This document shows, one piece after another, positions 9,387 through 18,708 of a DNA stretch of 64,000 bases. A program made the position numbers and the translations under genes. The notes under the pieces were generated by a model. The model did not search any database. It saw nothing but the letters and a program-made list of their open reading frames with translations, and was not told the origin of the DNA. Each line of letters starts with the position of its first letter. The stretch's first letter is position 1. Source of the stretch: Candidatus Fimenecus excrementavium (lineage in GTDB: Bacteria > Bacillota > Clostridia > Oscillospirales > Acutalibacteraceae). The stretch spans positions 21,533 through 85,532 of the forward strand of contig DVGI01000015.1 of assembly GCA_018712805.1 (NCBI GenBank), read 5' to 3'.

Positions 9387-10163
9387 TTATGAAATTTTCA
9401 GCTGCAAGCGAAGTTTATCGCTAATCATCGCGATAAATTCGGAATTGGTGGGCTTGCCGCGCGTATTTTGAATGGTATAACCGAAATATTCGCTTAATAC
9501 TTCCACGTCGCCGCGGTCCCACGCGACTTCAATCGCGTGACGAATTGCACGTTCCACACGAGACGGCGTGGTCGAATATTGTTTTGCAACCGTAGGATAC
9601 AGAAGTTTTGTCACAGAATTCATCATTTCCGAATCACGTACACAAAGTAAAATTGCGGTACGTAAATACTGATAGCCTTTGATGTGTGCCGGAACGCCGA
9701 TTTGCCGCATAATGTCACTGACCACAACGCTCAAGTCATTTACATCGCGCATTGTCGAAAAACTTTTTTGCGCAGAACCGCCTTGCTGCCAGGTAAGCAT
9801 TTGACGAATTCGCTCCGCCATCATATGTAAATCAAACGGCTTTAAAAAATAGTAATCTGCGCCCTCTGACAAAATTTCACTTTCAAACCGGGTGTTGTCG
9901 ACAGACGACATCACCATCACAATCGGTTTTTTACTGAGTTTTAAAGTCGGAATCTCTCTTAATACGCCGAGCGCGTCGACGGATGCCATAATTGCATCCA
10001 TTAAAAGCACGTCAGGCTTTTCGGTTTCCAGTTTTTCAAGAACTTCCGCACCGTTCTTGGCAACCATTTTCACTTCAAAGCCATAGCTTTTCAGCACTTT
10101 TGCGCAATTTTGTCCGAAAGGACTTCCTTCTTCTGTCAGCAGAATTTTTTGTGTTTTCTCCAT
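9387..10163 (-). CDS. spo0A: Stage 0 sporulation transcription factor Spo0A
   Basis: Master regulator of sporulation entry, 258 residues. The receiver domain (1-~120) has the phospho-acceptor Asp in LLMDAIM, SS at the switch position and the conserved Lys in FLKPFD. The C-terminal sigma-factor-like DNA-binding domain carries the recognition helix [15 protein letters not shown], nearly invariant in Spo0A. The start is the ATG at 10163, 8 nt after GGAGG; the TTG 15 nt further upstream overlaps that site. Oddity: the acidic pocket usually Asp-Asp reads Glu-Glu here (LLTEEG). It lies downstream of spoIVB, the usual order, but has its own promoter and a terminator in front. Confidence 0.97.
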   Translation of the reverse strand: MEKTQKILLTEEGSPFGQNCAKVLKSYGFEVKMVAKNGAEVLEKLETEKPDVLLMDAIMASVDALGVLREIPTLKLSKKPIVMVMSSVDNTRFESEILSEGADYYFLKPFDLHMMAERIRQMLTWQQGGSAQKSFSTMRDVNDLSVVVSDIMRQIGVPAHIKGYQYLRTAILLCVRDSEMMNSVTKLLYPTVAKQYSTTPSRVERAIRHAIEVAWDRGDVEVLSEYFGYTIQNTRGKPTNSEFIAMISDKLRLQLKIS

Positions 10164-10194
10164 AAAAACAACCTCCAATTTTTATTTCTGCCAT

Positions 10195-10223
10195 ATTTTA
10201 CCATATAAGTTATATTTTGGCAA
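10195..10223 (-). promoter_or_regulatory. Sigma-A promoter of spo0A
   Basis: Minus-strand TTGCCA (10218-10223), 17-bp spacer, TAAAAT (10195-10200), 31 bp before the spo0A ATG. A sigma-H site may also exist but was not identified. Confidence 0.7.
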
Positions 10224-10284
10224 TCCTTTTTTTGGATTTTAAAGAAATTTTTTCAAAATAGTACAAATAAATTCCGAAAGCACG

Positions 10285-10331
10285 CAAAAAAGCAGAAGAT
10301 GTATAAACTAAAAACTTGTTTATACATCTTC
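10285..10331 (-). terminator. Terminator of spoIVB
   Basis: Perfect 14-bp arms (10295-10308 and 10318-10331) with a 9-nt loop; on the minus strand the stem is followed by TGCTTTTTTG. Confidence 0.88.
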
Positions 10332-10336
10332 CTTCC

Positions 10337-11587
10337 TTAGGATGCTTGCTTTAGCGTTTCGGTTTCAACTGTTTTGGACTGATTCAGCATCGTATCGGCG
10401 AATATGCCATACCCTTGTAAGGCATTATTGACAAATACGTGTGTGACTGCGCCGACGAGCATGCCGTTCTGAATAATCGGGCTGCCGCTCATACCCTGAA
10501 TGATACCGCCTGTTTTTTGAATCAGGTCGCTGTCTGTGACTTCGATTATCATATTTTTACCGTTCTCCTCAGAATTTGGGTAAATTTTGATAATTTGAAT
10601 GTCATAGGAATGCGGGCCTGTGTCGTCCACCGTGGAAATAATCTGCGCTGCGCCGGTTTTAACTTCTTTGGCTGTTGCAACCGGTAAAGTTTCAGCCGTT
10701 TTGTCAAAGGTCTGTAACCGTCCGTAAACCCCGGCTGCATTGTTTTCATACAAAACACCAAGCGTATTTTCCTGAAATACGCCGCAAAGCTCGCCGGTAA
10801 CACCCTGACCGCCTTTGTAACAGCCGCTCACCACGGTTTCTACCGCATAGCCTTCTTTAAAAGGCACTTCGGTGCCGGTGTCCACATCGCAAATTGCGTG
10901 ACCCAAGCCACCGAAAACGCCGGTTTCGGGGTCGTAAAAGGTCATTGTGCCCACGCCTGCGGTACTGTCTCTTACCCAAAGGCCGGCTTTTCGCTTGTTG
11001 TCATTTGCCGACAGAGCAAGGTGTAATGTGGTTTCAAACACTTCATCGTCGCGTTCCACTTGCATTTGAACGCTTTCTTTTCCGTTTTGCAAAATTTCGC
11101 ACAGCGCGTTTGTTTTATCCACTTTGTTGCCGTCAACAGATAAAATCAGGTCGCCGATTTTTAAACCCGCGTCTTTCGCCGGATTTACAGCACCATTCGC
11201 AGTAAACACATCGTCCATACCGACAATTAAAATGCCGTCGGCATAAATTTTAATGCCGAAAATATCGCCGCTCGGAACGACATATTGCCTTTTGCTGACC
11301 GTTACGGTTGAAGACTTGACGGGAATCGTGTTCAGAACGGAAATGTCTACCGTGTAGCTTTTGCTTGTATCGTCGGAAGCCACTGAATTTTTGGAGTTCG
11401 CAGAAAGCACTGTATTTGCTTCCGCTTGCGAACTCTCTAACGAGAAAATGCCGTTGACATGCAGCTCTTCGTTCTCCACAAGGTTAATGCTGTCCGGTAT
11501 GGTTTTTTCGCCTAAAAACACGAACGCAAAAATAACAGAGGCAAACAGCAAACTCAAAATGCTGAAAATTCTGAAAAGATTTTTCAT
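10337..11587 (-). CDS. spoIVB: SpoIVB serine peptidase (sporulation signalling protease)
   Basis: 416 residues. In spore formers this peptidase is secreted from the forespore and cleaves SpoIVFA to trigger pro-sigma-K processing. Seen here: an N-terminal membrane segment (~residues 7-25), a PDZ domain around 105-190 (GLKIGDLILSVDG), and the S55 peptidase domain with GHAICD for the catalytic His and GMSGSPIIQNG for the Ser. Start ATG with GGAGG 6 nt upstream. A sigma-G promoter is expected from the family's role but I could not define one convincingly. Confidence 0.95.
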   Translation of the reverse strand: MKNLFRIFSILSLLFASVIFAFVFLGEKTIPDSINLVENEELHVNGIFSLESSQAEANTVLSANSKNSVASDDTSKSYTVDISVLNTIPVKSSTVTVSKRQYVVPSGDIFGIKIYADGILIVGMDDVFTANGAVNPAKDAGLKIGDLILSVDGNKVDKTNALCEILQNGKESVQMQVERDDEVFETTLHLALSANDNKRKAGLWVRDSTAGVGTMTFYDPETGVFGGLGHAICDVDTGTEVPFKEGYAVETVVSGCYKGGQGVTGELCGVFQENTLGVLYENNAAGVYGRLQTFDKTAETLPVATAKEVKTGAAQIISTVDDTGPHSYDIQIIKIYPNSEENGKNMIIEVTDSDLIQKTGGIIQGMSGSPIIQNGMLVGAVTHVFVNNALQGYGIFADTMLNQSKTVETETLKQAS

Positions 11588-11654
11588 TTTTACCTCCGCT
11601 CGCGGTTTTTGACCGCAAGATTAATTTTTGCGTTTTGAGGCAATTTATCAACGG

Positions 11655-11720
11655 AAAAAATAAGACTTTACGGTCGCTTTTTACAGGAAATAGTATTCCC
11701 AAAAATTACCGTAAAGTCTT
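11655..11720 (-). terminator. Terminator of pfkA-aroK
   Basis: Arms AAGACTTTACGGT (11662-11674) and ACCGTAAAGTCTT (11708-11720) are perfect complements. The long loop can form an inner stem (GGAAATAGTATTCC). Read on the minus strand the outer stem ends in ATTTTTT. Confidence 0.82.
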
Positions 11721-11738
11721 AAAAAACAAAATTAAATT

Positions 11739-12233
11739 TTATTTTATCGCTTTTAAAATCGCACTGACAGTTTCTTCGGTGGAAAGTCCGTCGGCTTCAA
11801 TCGTAATATCCGCATAATGCCGGTAAAACGGCAGTCGTTCGTTATAAAGGTCTTCAATCGTCTCGCCTTTTTTCACCGCAACGCCGCGCGTCTGAATGTT
11901 GTTCAGGCGCTCTAAAACCGTTTGCAAAGAAACGTCTAAATAAACAATTTTGCCGTTTTTATGAAGCTTTTGCATGGCTTCATCGCGAAAAATCACACTT
12001 CCGCCGGTTGCAATCACAGAGTTGTCACAGTCTAAAGACAAAACCGCATCGCGTTCACAATCGAGAAAATGCTCAATCCCGTCGGAATTGATAATTTCCT
12101 GAAGCAAACGACCTTCACGCTGTTGAATCAAAAGGTCTGTATCCACAAACCCGACGCCGAGCGTTTTTGCCAAAATCACGCCGACCGTGCTTTTGCCCGA
12201 TGACGGCATACCGATTAAAACAATATTGTTCAT
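11739..12233 (-). CDS. aroK: Shikimate kinase
   Basis: 164 residues, phosphorylates shikimate in the chorismate pathway. Walker A GMPSSGKST starts at residue 7, followed by VDTD (Mg and shikimate contacts), the core ATGGS and the lid region RGV. It lacks a clear ribosome site, and its ATG shares one base with the TGA of pfkA, so it is probably translationally coupled to pfkA. It is followed by a strong terminator. Confidence 0.94.
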   Translation of the reverse strand: MNNIVLIGMPSSGKSTVGVILAKTLGVGFVDTDLLIQQREGRLLQEIINSDGIEHFLDCERDAVLSLDCDNSVIATGGSVIFRDEAMQKLHKNGKIVYLDVSLQTVLERLNNIQTRGVAVKKGETIEDLYNERLPFYRHYADITIEADGLSTEETVSAILKAIK

Positions 12234-13195
12234 CAGATGGAAATTTCGTGCGCGAGCTTGTAAAGGTCCAAATCAATGGTCTTAGTCATGTTCAGCGCTT
12301 CAAAAATGTCGTAGTCCACAAGTTCGCCCTTTTGAAGTGCGATAACACGGTTGCCGATGCCCTGTTTCAAAAGCTCAACGGCTTTGCAGCCCATCGTGCT
12401 GCCGACAACGCGGTCGCGAACGGTCGGTGAACCGCCGCGCTGTACGTGGCCGAGAATTGTAGCACGAGACTCCACACCGGTTTCCTCTTGAATACGTTTT
12501 GCCATTTCGTTGACGCCGCCGATGCCCTCGGCAACAATGATAATGAAGTGACGTTTGCCGGTTTTCTGCGTTCTGCGCATTCTGTCGATAACGTCTTTTT
12601 CAAAATCGAAATCCACTTCGGGAATCAAAATTGTGGTTGCGCCGCAAGCGATACCGGAATTGAGCGCTATGTAACCCGCGCGTCTGCCCATAACTTCTAC
12701 GACAGAACAACGGTCGTGAGATTCGGACGTATCACGCAGACGGTCCACGTTTTCCATAACCGTGTTCATTGCGGTATCATAACCGATTGTATAGTCGGAG
12801 CACGCAATATCGTTGTCGATTGTGCCGGGAATACCGACGCAAGGAACGCCGCGAAGCGAAAGGTCGCGCGCGCCGCGGAAAGAACCGTCGCCGCCGATAA
12901 CCACAACGCCCTGCATATCCATTTGCTTGCAGACGTCAATTGCTTTCTGCATGCCCTCTTCGGTTTTGAATTCGGGGCTTCTTGCGGAATACAAAATTGT
13001 ACCGCCGCGGTTAATGATATTGGAAACACTTCTGAGATTCATTTCATACATATCGCCGTACATAAGGCCGTTATAGCCGCGGCGAATGCCCATTACACGA
13101 AAACCGTTTTCGCAACCGGCGCGAACCACCGCGCGAATAGCTGCGTTCATACCCGGCGCGTCGCCGCCGCTTGTCAGAACACCAATCGTTTTCAT
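12233..13195 (-). CDS. pfkA: ATP-dependent 6-phosphofructokinase
   Basis: 320 residues, the standard bacterial PFK-A length. Catalyses fructose-6-phosphate to fructose-1,6-bisphosphate. Visible motifs: TSGGDAPGMNA (ATP site), IGGDGSFRGA, where Gly marks the ATP-using rather than PPi-using form, GTIDNDI with the catalytic Asp, and MGRRAGY. Start ATG at 13195 has GAGGTG 6 nt upstream; an in-frame TTG 18 nt earlier precedes that site and is rejected. It has its own promoter and is co-transcribed with aroK. Confidence 0.96.
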   Translation of the reverse strand: MKTIGVLTSGGDAPGMNAAIRAVVRAGCENGFRVMGIRRGYNGLMYGDMYEMNLRSVSNIINRGGTILYSARSPEFKTEEGMQKAIDVCKQMDMQGVVVIGGDGSFRGARDLSLRGVPCVGIPGTIDNDIACSDYTIGYDTAMNTVMENVDRLRDTSESHDRCSVVEVMGRRAGYIALNSGIACGATTILIPEVDFDFEKDVIDRMRRTQKTGKRHFIIIVAEGIGGVNEMAKRIQEETGVESRATILGHVQRGGSPTVRDRVVGSTMGCKAVELLKQGIGNRVIALQKGELVDYDIFEALNMTKTIDLDLYKLAHEISI

Positions 13196-13226
13196 TTTTT
13201 TCACCTCATTCAATTATTCAGAGAAT

Positions 13227-13254
13227 ATAATACACGAATCTTTGCCTTTGTCAA
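13227..13254 (-). promoter_or_regulatory. Sigma-A promoter of pfkA-aroK
   Basis: Minus-strand TTGACA (13249-13254), 16-bp spacer, TATTAT (13227-13232), about 31 bp before the pfkA ATG. A TATATT box 3 bp further on is an alternative -10. Confidence 0.75.
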
Positions 13255-13274
13255 GAGAAACGCGGATTTTCCAA

Positions 13275-13298
13275 CAAAAAAACTGTTCACCGGAACAG
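13275..13298 (-). terminator. Terminator overlapping the 3' end of dnaE
   Basis: CTGTTC/GAACAG stem with a CGGT loop followed by seven T on the minus strand. The stem includes the last dnaE codons and the loop and second arm hold its TGA stop. Confidence 0.75.
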
Positions 13299-16200
13299 AA
13301 CGCCTTTTTTACCGACCAAACGTTTTAGTTCTGAAATCAAGGGTTTATTCAAATCAACGCCCTTGTTTGAAATGTATTTCTGCTTTGTATCGTTATAACA
13401 CAAATAAACAGGTAAATTTCCGTCAAAAATCGAAAGCAGGTTTTTGACCTTTTTGTCCTGCTCACTGTCTAATTTGTCAATCAGCAAAAACATGCCGCGT
13501 TGAATGTCTGTCGGGATTTCAGAATCCGACTCGGGTTTCGGTGCGGCTTTTCGCCGTCCGCTCTCCGCAGAAACCGACGATTCTTCCGGCGCTGTCGAAA
13601 TACGGTCCGGAATGACCTTTGCGCTTTCGTCTTCCCGCAAAGAAAGACGACCGTCTAAATAAAGCACCGTACCGGGTAACAGTAAATGCGAATACTGCGC
13701 GTAAATTTTCGGGAACACCAGCAGTTCCACACTGCCGTACATATCCTCGACCGTTACAAACGCCATAGTGGTGTCGTTTTTTGTGGTTTTCTTTTTAACT
13801 GCTGTGACAATGGCAAGCAGTTTGACAACGCTGCCGTCGTGCAGACGGCTCATCGGGTCGTTATCCGCTTCCGCAATATCGGAAATGCGCGTTGCGTGCA
13901 GTTTTTCGGAAAGCGCCGCATATTGTGCCATCGGGTGACCGGACAAATAAAGACCGGTCGCTTCTTTTTCCAGCTGCAAACGTTCGTGAATAGAATAATC
14001 CTGACCCGTTTTAAGTTCCGGCGCCGCGGAAGCCTGCGGGGACTGCGACAGCGAAAAGAAGTCAATCTGACCGTCAACGTTGCGCCGGTTTTCCGCGTCT
14101 AAAGACGAAACCACCGTCGGAAGATTCATCATCATTTCCCGGCGGTTTAAGCCTAAACCGTCCAGCGCGCCGCTTTTAATCAAACCTTCCACCGCGCGTT
14201 TGTTAAAATCTTTACCATAAAGCCGCTTACAAAAATCATAGAAGCTGACAAAATCGCCGTTCTTTTGGCGCTCTGACACAATCTCGGCAATGAAATTTCG
14301 CCCGAGGTTTTTGATTGCCAAAAGACCGAACCGGATTTCGTTTGCACTTTCCGGCAAAAATGCCGATTTGCTTTTATTGACGTTCGGCGGCAAAACAGTA
14401 ATGCCAAGTCGCGTACAGTCCGCAATGTAAGCCGACACTTTGGCGGTGTCGTCTAAAATACTGGTCAAAAGTGCCGCCATAAATGCCGTCGGATAGTGAC
14501 ATTTCAAATATGCCGTTCGATAAGCGACAACCGCGTAAGCCGCGGAATGGGATTTGTTGAACGCATAAGACGCAAACGAGGACATATCGTCGAAAATGCT
14601 GTTGGCGACATCTGCCGGAATGCCGTTCGCCACACACCCGCAGCAGGCAACCGTGCCGTCCTCATTTTTGAGTCCGTTGACAAAATATTCCCGCTCCTGC
14701 TCCATGACTTTGTGTTTCTTTTTGGACATCGCGCGCCGCACAATATCCGCACGGCCGAAAGAATACCCGGCAAGGGAACGGAAAATCTCCATGACCTGTT
14801 CCTGATAAACCATGCAGCCGTAAGTCACGTCCAAAATCGGCTTTAACAGCGGGGTTTTATATTGAATTTGATTCGGGTGATGTCGGTTTTCAATATAATC
14901 GTCAATGGAATCCATAGGGCCTGGGCGATAGAGTGAAATCACGGCGATAATATCTTCAATATTGCGCGGTTTCAGGCGAACCAGTACGCTTCGAAGCCCC
15001 GCGGATTCACACTGAAAAACGCCGTAGGTCTGCCCTTTTGAAAACATATCGTAAGTTGCACGGTCGTCCAGCGGTATTTTTTCAATATCAAAATCGGGAA
15101 TCGTTTTGCGGATTTCTTCTTCCGCGTCGTGAATGACCGTCAGCGTGCGAAGCCCCAAAAAGTCCATTTTTAATAGGCCCAGTTCTTCAATGGTCGTCAT
15201 GGTGAACTGCGTCACGATGCTTTCATCGTTGCGCGCAAGGGGCACATATTCGCTGACCGGCTTGTCGGTAATCACAACACCCGCTGCGTGTGTTGAGGCG
15301 TGGCGCGGCATCCCCTCCACACTTTTCGCGGTGTCTATAAGTTCTCGAATTTTTTCATCTTTTTCATAAAGTGCGCGCAGTTCGCTGTTTTTCTGCAGAG
15401 CTTTTTCAATCGTGATGCCGAGTTCACGCGGAATCTGTTTCGAAACAGAATCCACCGTATTATAAGGAATCCCGAGTGCTCTGCCGACATCGCGCACCGC
15501 GGCGCGCGCCGCCATCGTTCCAAATGTTACAATTTGCGCGACGTGGTCCGCGCCGTATTTCCGAATGACATAGTCAATCACTTCTTCACGCCGTTCATAG
15601 CAAAAATCGACGTCAATATCCGGCATGCTCACGCGCTCCGGATTTAAAAAGCGCTCAAAAATTAAGCCGTATTGCATCGGGTCAATACCGGTAATCCCCA
15701 TACAATATGCCGCAAGGCTCCCCGCCCCCGAACCTCTGCCGGGACCGACGGGAATCCCCTGGCTTTTTGCGTATGCGATAAAATCGGCAACAATCAGGAA
15801 ATAGTCCACATAGCCCATTTCCCGAATTACCGACAATTCGTGTTTCAGCCGGTCAAGGTAAGCTTGCGGCACATTCTCGCCGCAATGCATTTTTAGCCCT
15901 TCCAAACATTTATTTTGAAAGTACGTAAAATGGTCTTGGTTGTCCGGCACGTCAAAGTGCGGCAATTTGGTTTTGCCGAATTCAAACTCTACGTTGCATT
16001 GTTCCGCAATCAAAGCCGTGTTATCGACCGCCTGCGGCGCATAGGAAAACAGCTCGCGCATTTCCTCTTCGGATTTCAAATAAAATTCGTCTGTTCCAAA
16101 TTCAAGCCCCGTGTCCTCGTCAATCGTATGGTTCGTTTGAATGCAAATTAAAACCTTTTGCGTTTTAGCATCCTGTTTGCGGACATAGTGCACGTCGTTT

Positions 16201-16808
16201 GTAGCAACGAGCGGAATGCCCGTTTCTTTGGAAAGCCGCAGCATTTCAGGAATAATCTCCTGCTGTTCGGGTATCCCGTGATTTTGCAGTTCAAGGTAGT
16301 AATTCCCCTGCCCGAACACGCGGTTATACCAAAGCGCGGTTTCTTTTGCGCCCTCAAAATCGCGGGCTAAAAGTTTTCTCGGAATTTCACCGGCAAGACA
16401 GGCGGAAAGCGCAATAATCCCCTCATGGTGCGCTTCAAGCAAAGCTTTGTCCACACGCGGACGAACGTAAAAACCGTTCACCCAGGCTTCGGAAACCATA
16501 TGAATCAGATTTTTATAGCCGGTTTCATTTTTGCAAAGCAAAACAAGGTGGTAACGCGTGGAATCAAGTCCGTGGACTTTATCAGTAAGCCCGCGTTCTG
16601 CGACATAAACTTCACAGCCGATAATCGGTTTAATTCCATGTGCTTTAGCAGCCTTGTAAAAATCCACCGCACCGAACATATTGCCGTGGTCGGTAATCGC
16701 AAGCGATGTTTGCCCCAATTCTTTTGCGGCAGAACAAAGATTATCCAGCCGGCAGGCGCCGTCCAGAAGACTGTATTCCGTATGCAAATGTAAGTGGGTA
16801 AACGCCAT
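13287..16808 (-). CDS. dnaE: DNA polymerase III subunit alpha (DnaE type)
   Basis: 1173 residues, a replicative polymerase of the C family. The PHP domain opens with THLHLHTEYSLLDGA and TDHGNMFG. The palm has GPGRGSGAGS and the catalytic acidic motif PDIDVDF. The helix-hairpin-helix and an OB-fold (VKLLAIVTAV... around 985-1060) follow. Firmicutes usually also have PolC, which is not in the window. It starts 18 bp after lysA and is the last gene of the lon-engB-lysA-dnaE unit. Confidence 0.97.
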   Translation of the reverse strand: MAFTHLHLHTEYSLLDGACRLDNLCSAAKELGQTSLAITDHGNMFGAVDFYKAAKAHGIKPIIGCEVYVAERGLTDKVHGLDSTRYHLVLLCKNETGYKNLIHMVSEAWVNGFYVRPRVDKALLEAHHEGIIALSACLAGEIPRKLLARDFEGAKETALWYNRVFGQGNYYLELQNHGIPEQQEIIPEMLRLSKETGIPLVATNDVHYVRKQDAKTQKVLICIQTNHTIDEDTGLEFGTDEFYLKSEEEMRELFSYAPQAVDNTALIAEQCNVEFEFGKTKLPHFDVPDNQDHFTYFQNKCLEGLKMHCGENVPQAYLDRLKHELSVIREMGYVDYFLIVADFIAYAKSQGIPVGPGRGSGAGSLAAYCMGITGIDPMQYGLIFERFLNPERVSMPDIDVDFCYERREEVIDYVIRKYGADHVAQIVTFGTMAARAAVRDVGRALGIPYNTVDSVSKQIPRELGITIEKALQKNSELRALYEKDEKIRELIDTAKSVEGMPRHASTHAAGVVITDKPVSEYVPLARNDESIVTQFTMTTIEELGLLKMDFLGLRTLTVIHDAEEEIRKTIPDFDIEKIPLDDRATYDMFSKGQTYGVFQCESAGLRSVLVRLKPRNIEDIIAVISLYRPGPMDSIDDYIENRHHPNQIQYKTPLLKPILDVTYGCMVYQEQVMEIFRSLAGYSFGRADIVRRAMSKKKHKVMEQEREYFVNGLKNEDGTVACCGCVANGIPADVANSIFDDMSSFASYAFNKSHSAAYAVVAYRTAYLKCHYPTAFMAALLTSILDDTAKVSAYIADCTRLGITVLPPNVNKSKSAFLPESANEIRFGLLAIKNLGRNFIAEIVSERQKNGDFVSFYDFCKRLYGKDFNKRAVEGLIKSGALDGLGLNRREMMMNLPTVVSSLDAENRRNVDGQIDFFSLSQSPQASAAPELKTGQDYSIHERLQLEKEATGLYLSGHPMAQYAALSEKLHATRISDIAEADNDPMSRLHDGSVVKLLAIVTAVKKKTTKNDTTMAFVTVEDMYGSVELLVFPKIYAQYSHLLLPGTVLYLDGRLSLREDESAKVIPDRISTAPEESSVSAESGRRKAAPKPESDSEIPTDIQRGMFLLIDKLDSEQDKKVKNLLSIFDGNLPVYLCYNDTKQKYISNKGVDLNKPLISELKRLVGKKGVLFR

Positions 16809-16826
16809 AATAGATAACTCCGTTCT

Positions 16827-18101
16827 TTATTCGGAAAGCACTTTTTTATAAAAATCGAAGCAGTCGAAGGTTCTGAAATAGTCCGCCGGGGTTTCCGCAC
16901 GGCGAATCAGCTGAAAACTGCCGTCCGGCTTTAACAGAATTTCGGCGGATTTGAGTTTGCCGTTGTAATTGTAGCCCATGGCAAACCCGTGCGCGCCGGT
17001 ATCGTGAATATAAAGCAAATCGCCGCGTCTGATTTCGGGCAGCATGCGGTCGATCGCGAATTTATCGTTGTTTTCGCAAAGCGAGCCGGTCACATCATAT
17101 TTGTGGTCGCAAGGCTCGTCTTCTTTGCCCATAACGGTAATATGATGATAGGCGCCATACATCGCCGGGCGCATCAGGTTGACCGCGCAGGCGTCCACGC
17201 CGATATATTCCTTGTGGGTATGTTTTTCGTTAATGGCTCTTGTGACAAGCGCACCGTAAGGACCCATCATAAACCGGCCGAGCTCGGTGTAAATGGCAAC
17301 ATCGCCCATGCCTGCCGGTACGAGAACTTCGTCATAAACAGCTTTCACGCCTTCGCCGATTTTGAAAATGTCGTTCGGTTCCTGGTCAGGCTTATAGGGA
17401 ATACCGATACCGCCGGAAAGGTTGATAAAACGAATATTGGCGCCGGTCTCCTTTTTCAGACGGACGGCGACTTCAAACAAAGTTTTGGCAAGAGTCGGAT
17501 AATAGTCATTTGTCACGGTGTTGCTCGCGAGGAAAGCGTGCAGACCGAATTCTTCGACACCTTTTTCTTTTAAAATGCGATAGGCTTCAAATAACTGCTC
17601 AGTGGTCATACCGTATTTCGCGTCACCGGGGTTGTCCATGATGCTGTTCGCAATTTGGAAATACCCGCCCGGATTGTAGCGGCAGGATAGGCGCTTCGGA
17701 AGCTTTCCGAGCGTTTTTTCCAAAACCTCAATGTGGGTAATGTCGTCCAAATTGATTGTCGCGCCGAGCGACGCCGCATATTTGAATTCCTCGGCGGGCG
17801 TGTCGTTGGAAGAGAACATAATGTCTTCCCCGACCGCACCGATTGCCTTAGAAAGCATCAACTCGGTTTTTGAAGAGCAGTCACAGCCGCAACCGTATTC
17901 CCGCAAAATCTCAATCAAAAACGGATTGGGCGTTGCTTTCACGGCAAAATACTCTTTAAACCCTTTGTTCCAGGAAAACGCCTGTTTCAGCGCTTCGGCG
18001 TTTTTCCGAATCCCCGCTTCATCATAAATATGAAACGGCATCGGGTACTTCTCGGCAATTTCTTCCAATTTTTCTTTCGTAGTAAAAGGCTTCTTAATCA
18101 T
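16827..18101 (-). CDS. lysA: Diaminopimelate decarboxylase
   Basis: 424-residue fold-III PLP enzyme that makes L-lysine from meso-diaminopimelate. The PLP lysine is in YFAVKATPNP near residue 53; SGGIGIPY and HDTGAHGFAMGYNYNG are also typical. Two motifs deviate from the commonest LysA form: ELGRFM where EPGR is usual, and LCENNDKF where CESGD is usual. This suggests a divergent LysA branch; a related decarboxylase is the alternative. Its start overlaps the end of engB by 8 nt. Confidence 0.85.
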   Translation of the reverse strand: MIKKPFTTKEKLEEIAEKYPMPFHIYDEAGIRKNAEALKQAFSWNKGFKEYFAVKATPNPFLIEILREYGCGCDCSSKTELMLSKAIGAVGEDIMFSSNDTPAEEFKYAASLGATINLDDITHIEVLEKTLGKLPKRLSCRYNPGGYFQIANSIMDNPGDAKYGMTTEQLFEAYRILKEKGVEEFGLHAFLASNTVTNDYYPTLAKTLFEVAVRLKKETGANIRFINLSGGIGIPYKPDQEPNDIFKIGEGVKAVYDEVLVPAGMGDVAIYTELGRFMMGPYGALVTRAINEKHTHKEYIGVDACAVNLMRPAMYGAYHHITVMGKEDEPCDHKYDVTGSLCENNDKFAIDRMLPEIRRGDLLYIHDTGAHGFAMGYNYNGKLKSAEILLKPDGSFQLIRRAETPADYFRTFDCFDFYKKVLSE

Positions 18102-18699
18102 TTCTATCCTCCACTGGGGTTTCTAAAATATTTTCAATAACAGATTGTAAGGCTTGTACGCCCTCGCCGGTGACGGCAGAAAACGGAATCAAGTTGTTTT
18201 CGGGCACAAACGCAAGCTCTTGTTTTACAGCGTCCAATCGCGCGGCATATTGCGTTTTGTTAAGCTTATCGCATTTTGTGAGCGCGACGACAAACGAAAA
18301 ACCGTTCGCTTTTAGAAATTCCAACATCTGTAAGTCATCGGCGCTCGGCGGATGGCGCATATCGACAAGCTGAACCACCAGGCGGATATTTCTGCCGGAG
18401 CCGAAATACCCTTCCATAAGCTTTGCCCAGCGCGCTTTTTCGGACTTCGGCACTTTGGCGTAGCCGTAACCGGGCAAGTCAACCATGCGCGCACCCGGAA
18501 TTTTAAAGAAATTCACGGTAATTGTTTTACCGGGCACGGAACTTACGCGCGCCAACGATTTTCGGTTAAAAAGGCGGTTTAAAAGCGAAGATTTTCCGAC
18601 ATTGGAGCGCCCCGAAAACGCGATTTCCGGTAAATCGGAAGCCGGAAGCTGCTCGAGCGTTCCGAACGCCGCTTCAAATTCCACAGACTGAAAATTCAT
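18094..18699 (-). CDS. engB: Ribosome biogenesis GTPase EngB/YsxC/YihA
   Basis: 201 residues. GTPase needed for 50S subunit assembly. G1 is SGRSNVGKSSL at about residue 28, the switch region contains GKTITVNFF, G3 is DLPGYGYAKV and G4 is TKCDK. It starts 9 bp after lon, which is the classic lon-engB pairing of Firmicutes, and it overlaps lysA. Confidence 0.96.
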   Translation of the reverse strand: MNFQSVEFEAAFGTLEQLPASDLPEIAFSGRSNVGKSSLLNRLFNRKSLARVSSVPGKTITVNFFKIPGARMVDLPGYGYAKVPKSEKARWAKLMEGYFGSGRNIRLVVQLVDMRHPPSADDLQMLEFLKANGFSFVVALTKCDKLNKTQYAARLDAVKQELAFVPENNLIPFSAVTGEGVQALQSVIENILETPVEDRND

Positions 18700-18708
18700 G
18701 ATTTGTCC

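Noticed and set aside
11588..11654. Sigma-G promoter for spoIVB
   Set aside because: AT-rich boxes exist, but none gives a convincing -35/-10 pair at the right spacing.
12446..13447. 333-codon open frame on the plus strand
   Set aside because: It is antisense to pfkA, lacks a ribosome site and has a His/Asn/Ala-rich composition typical of the shadow of a biased gene.
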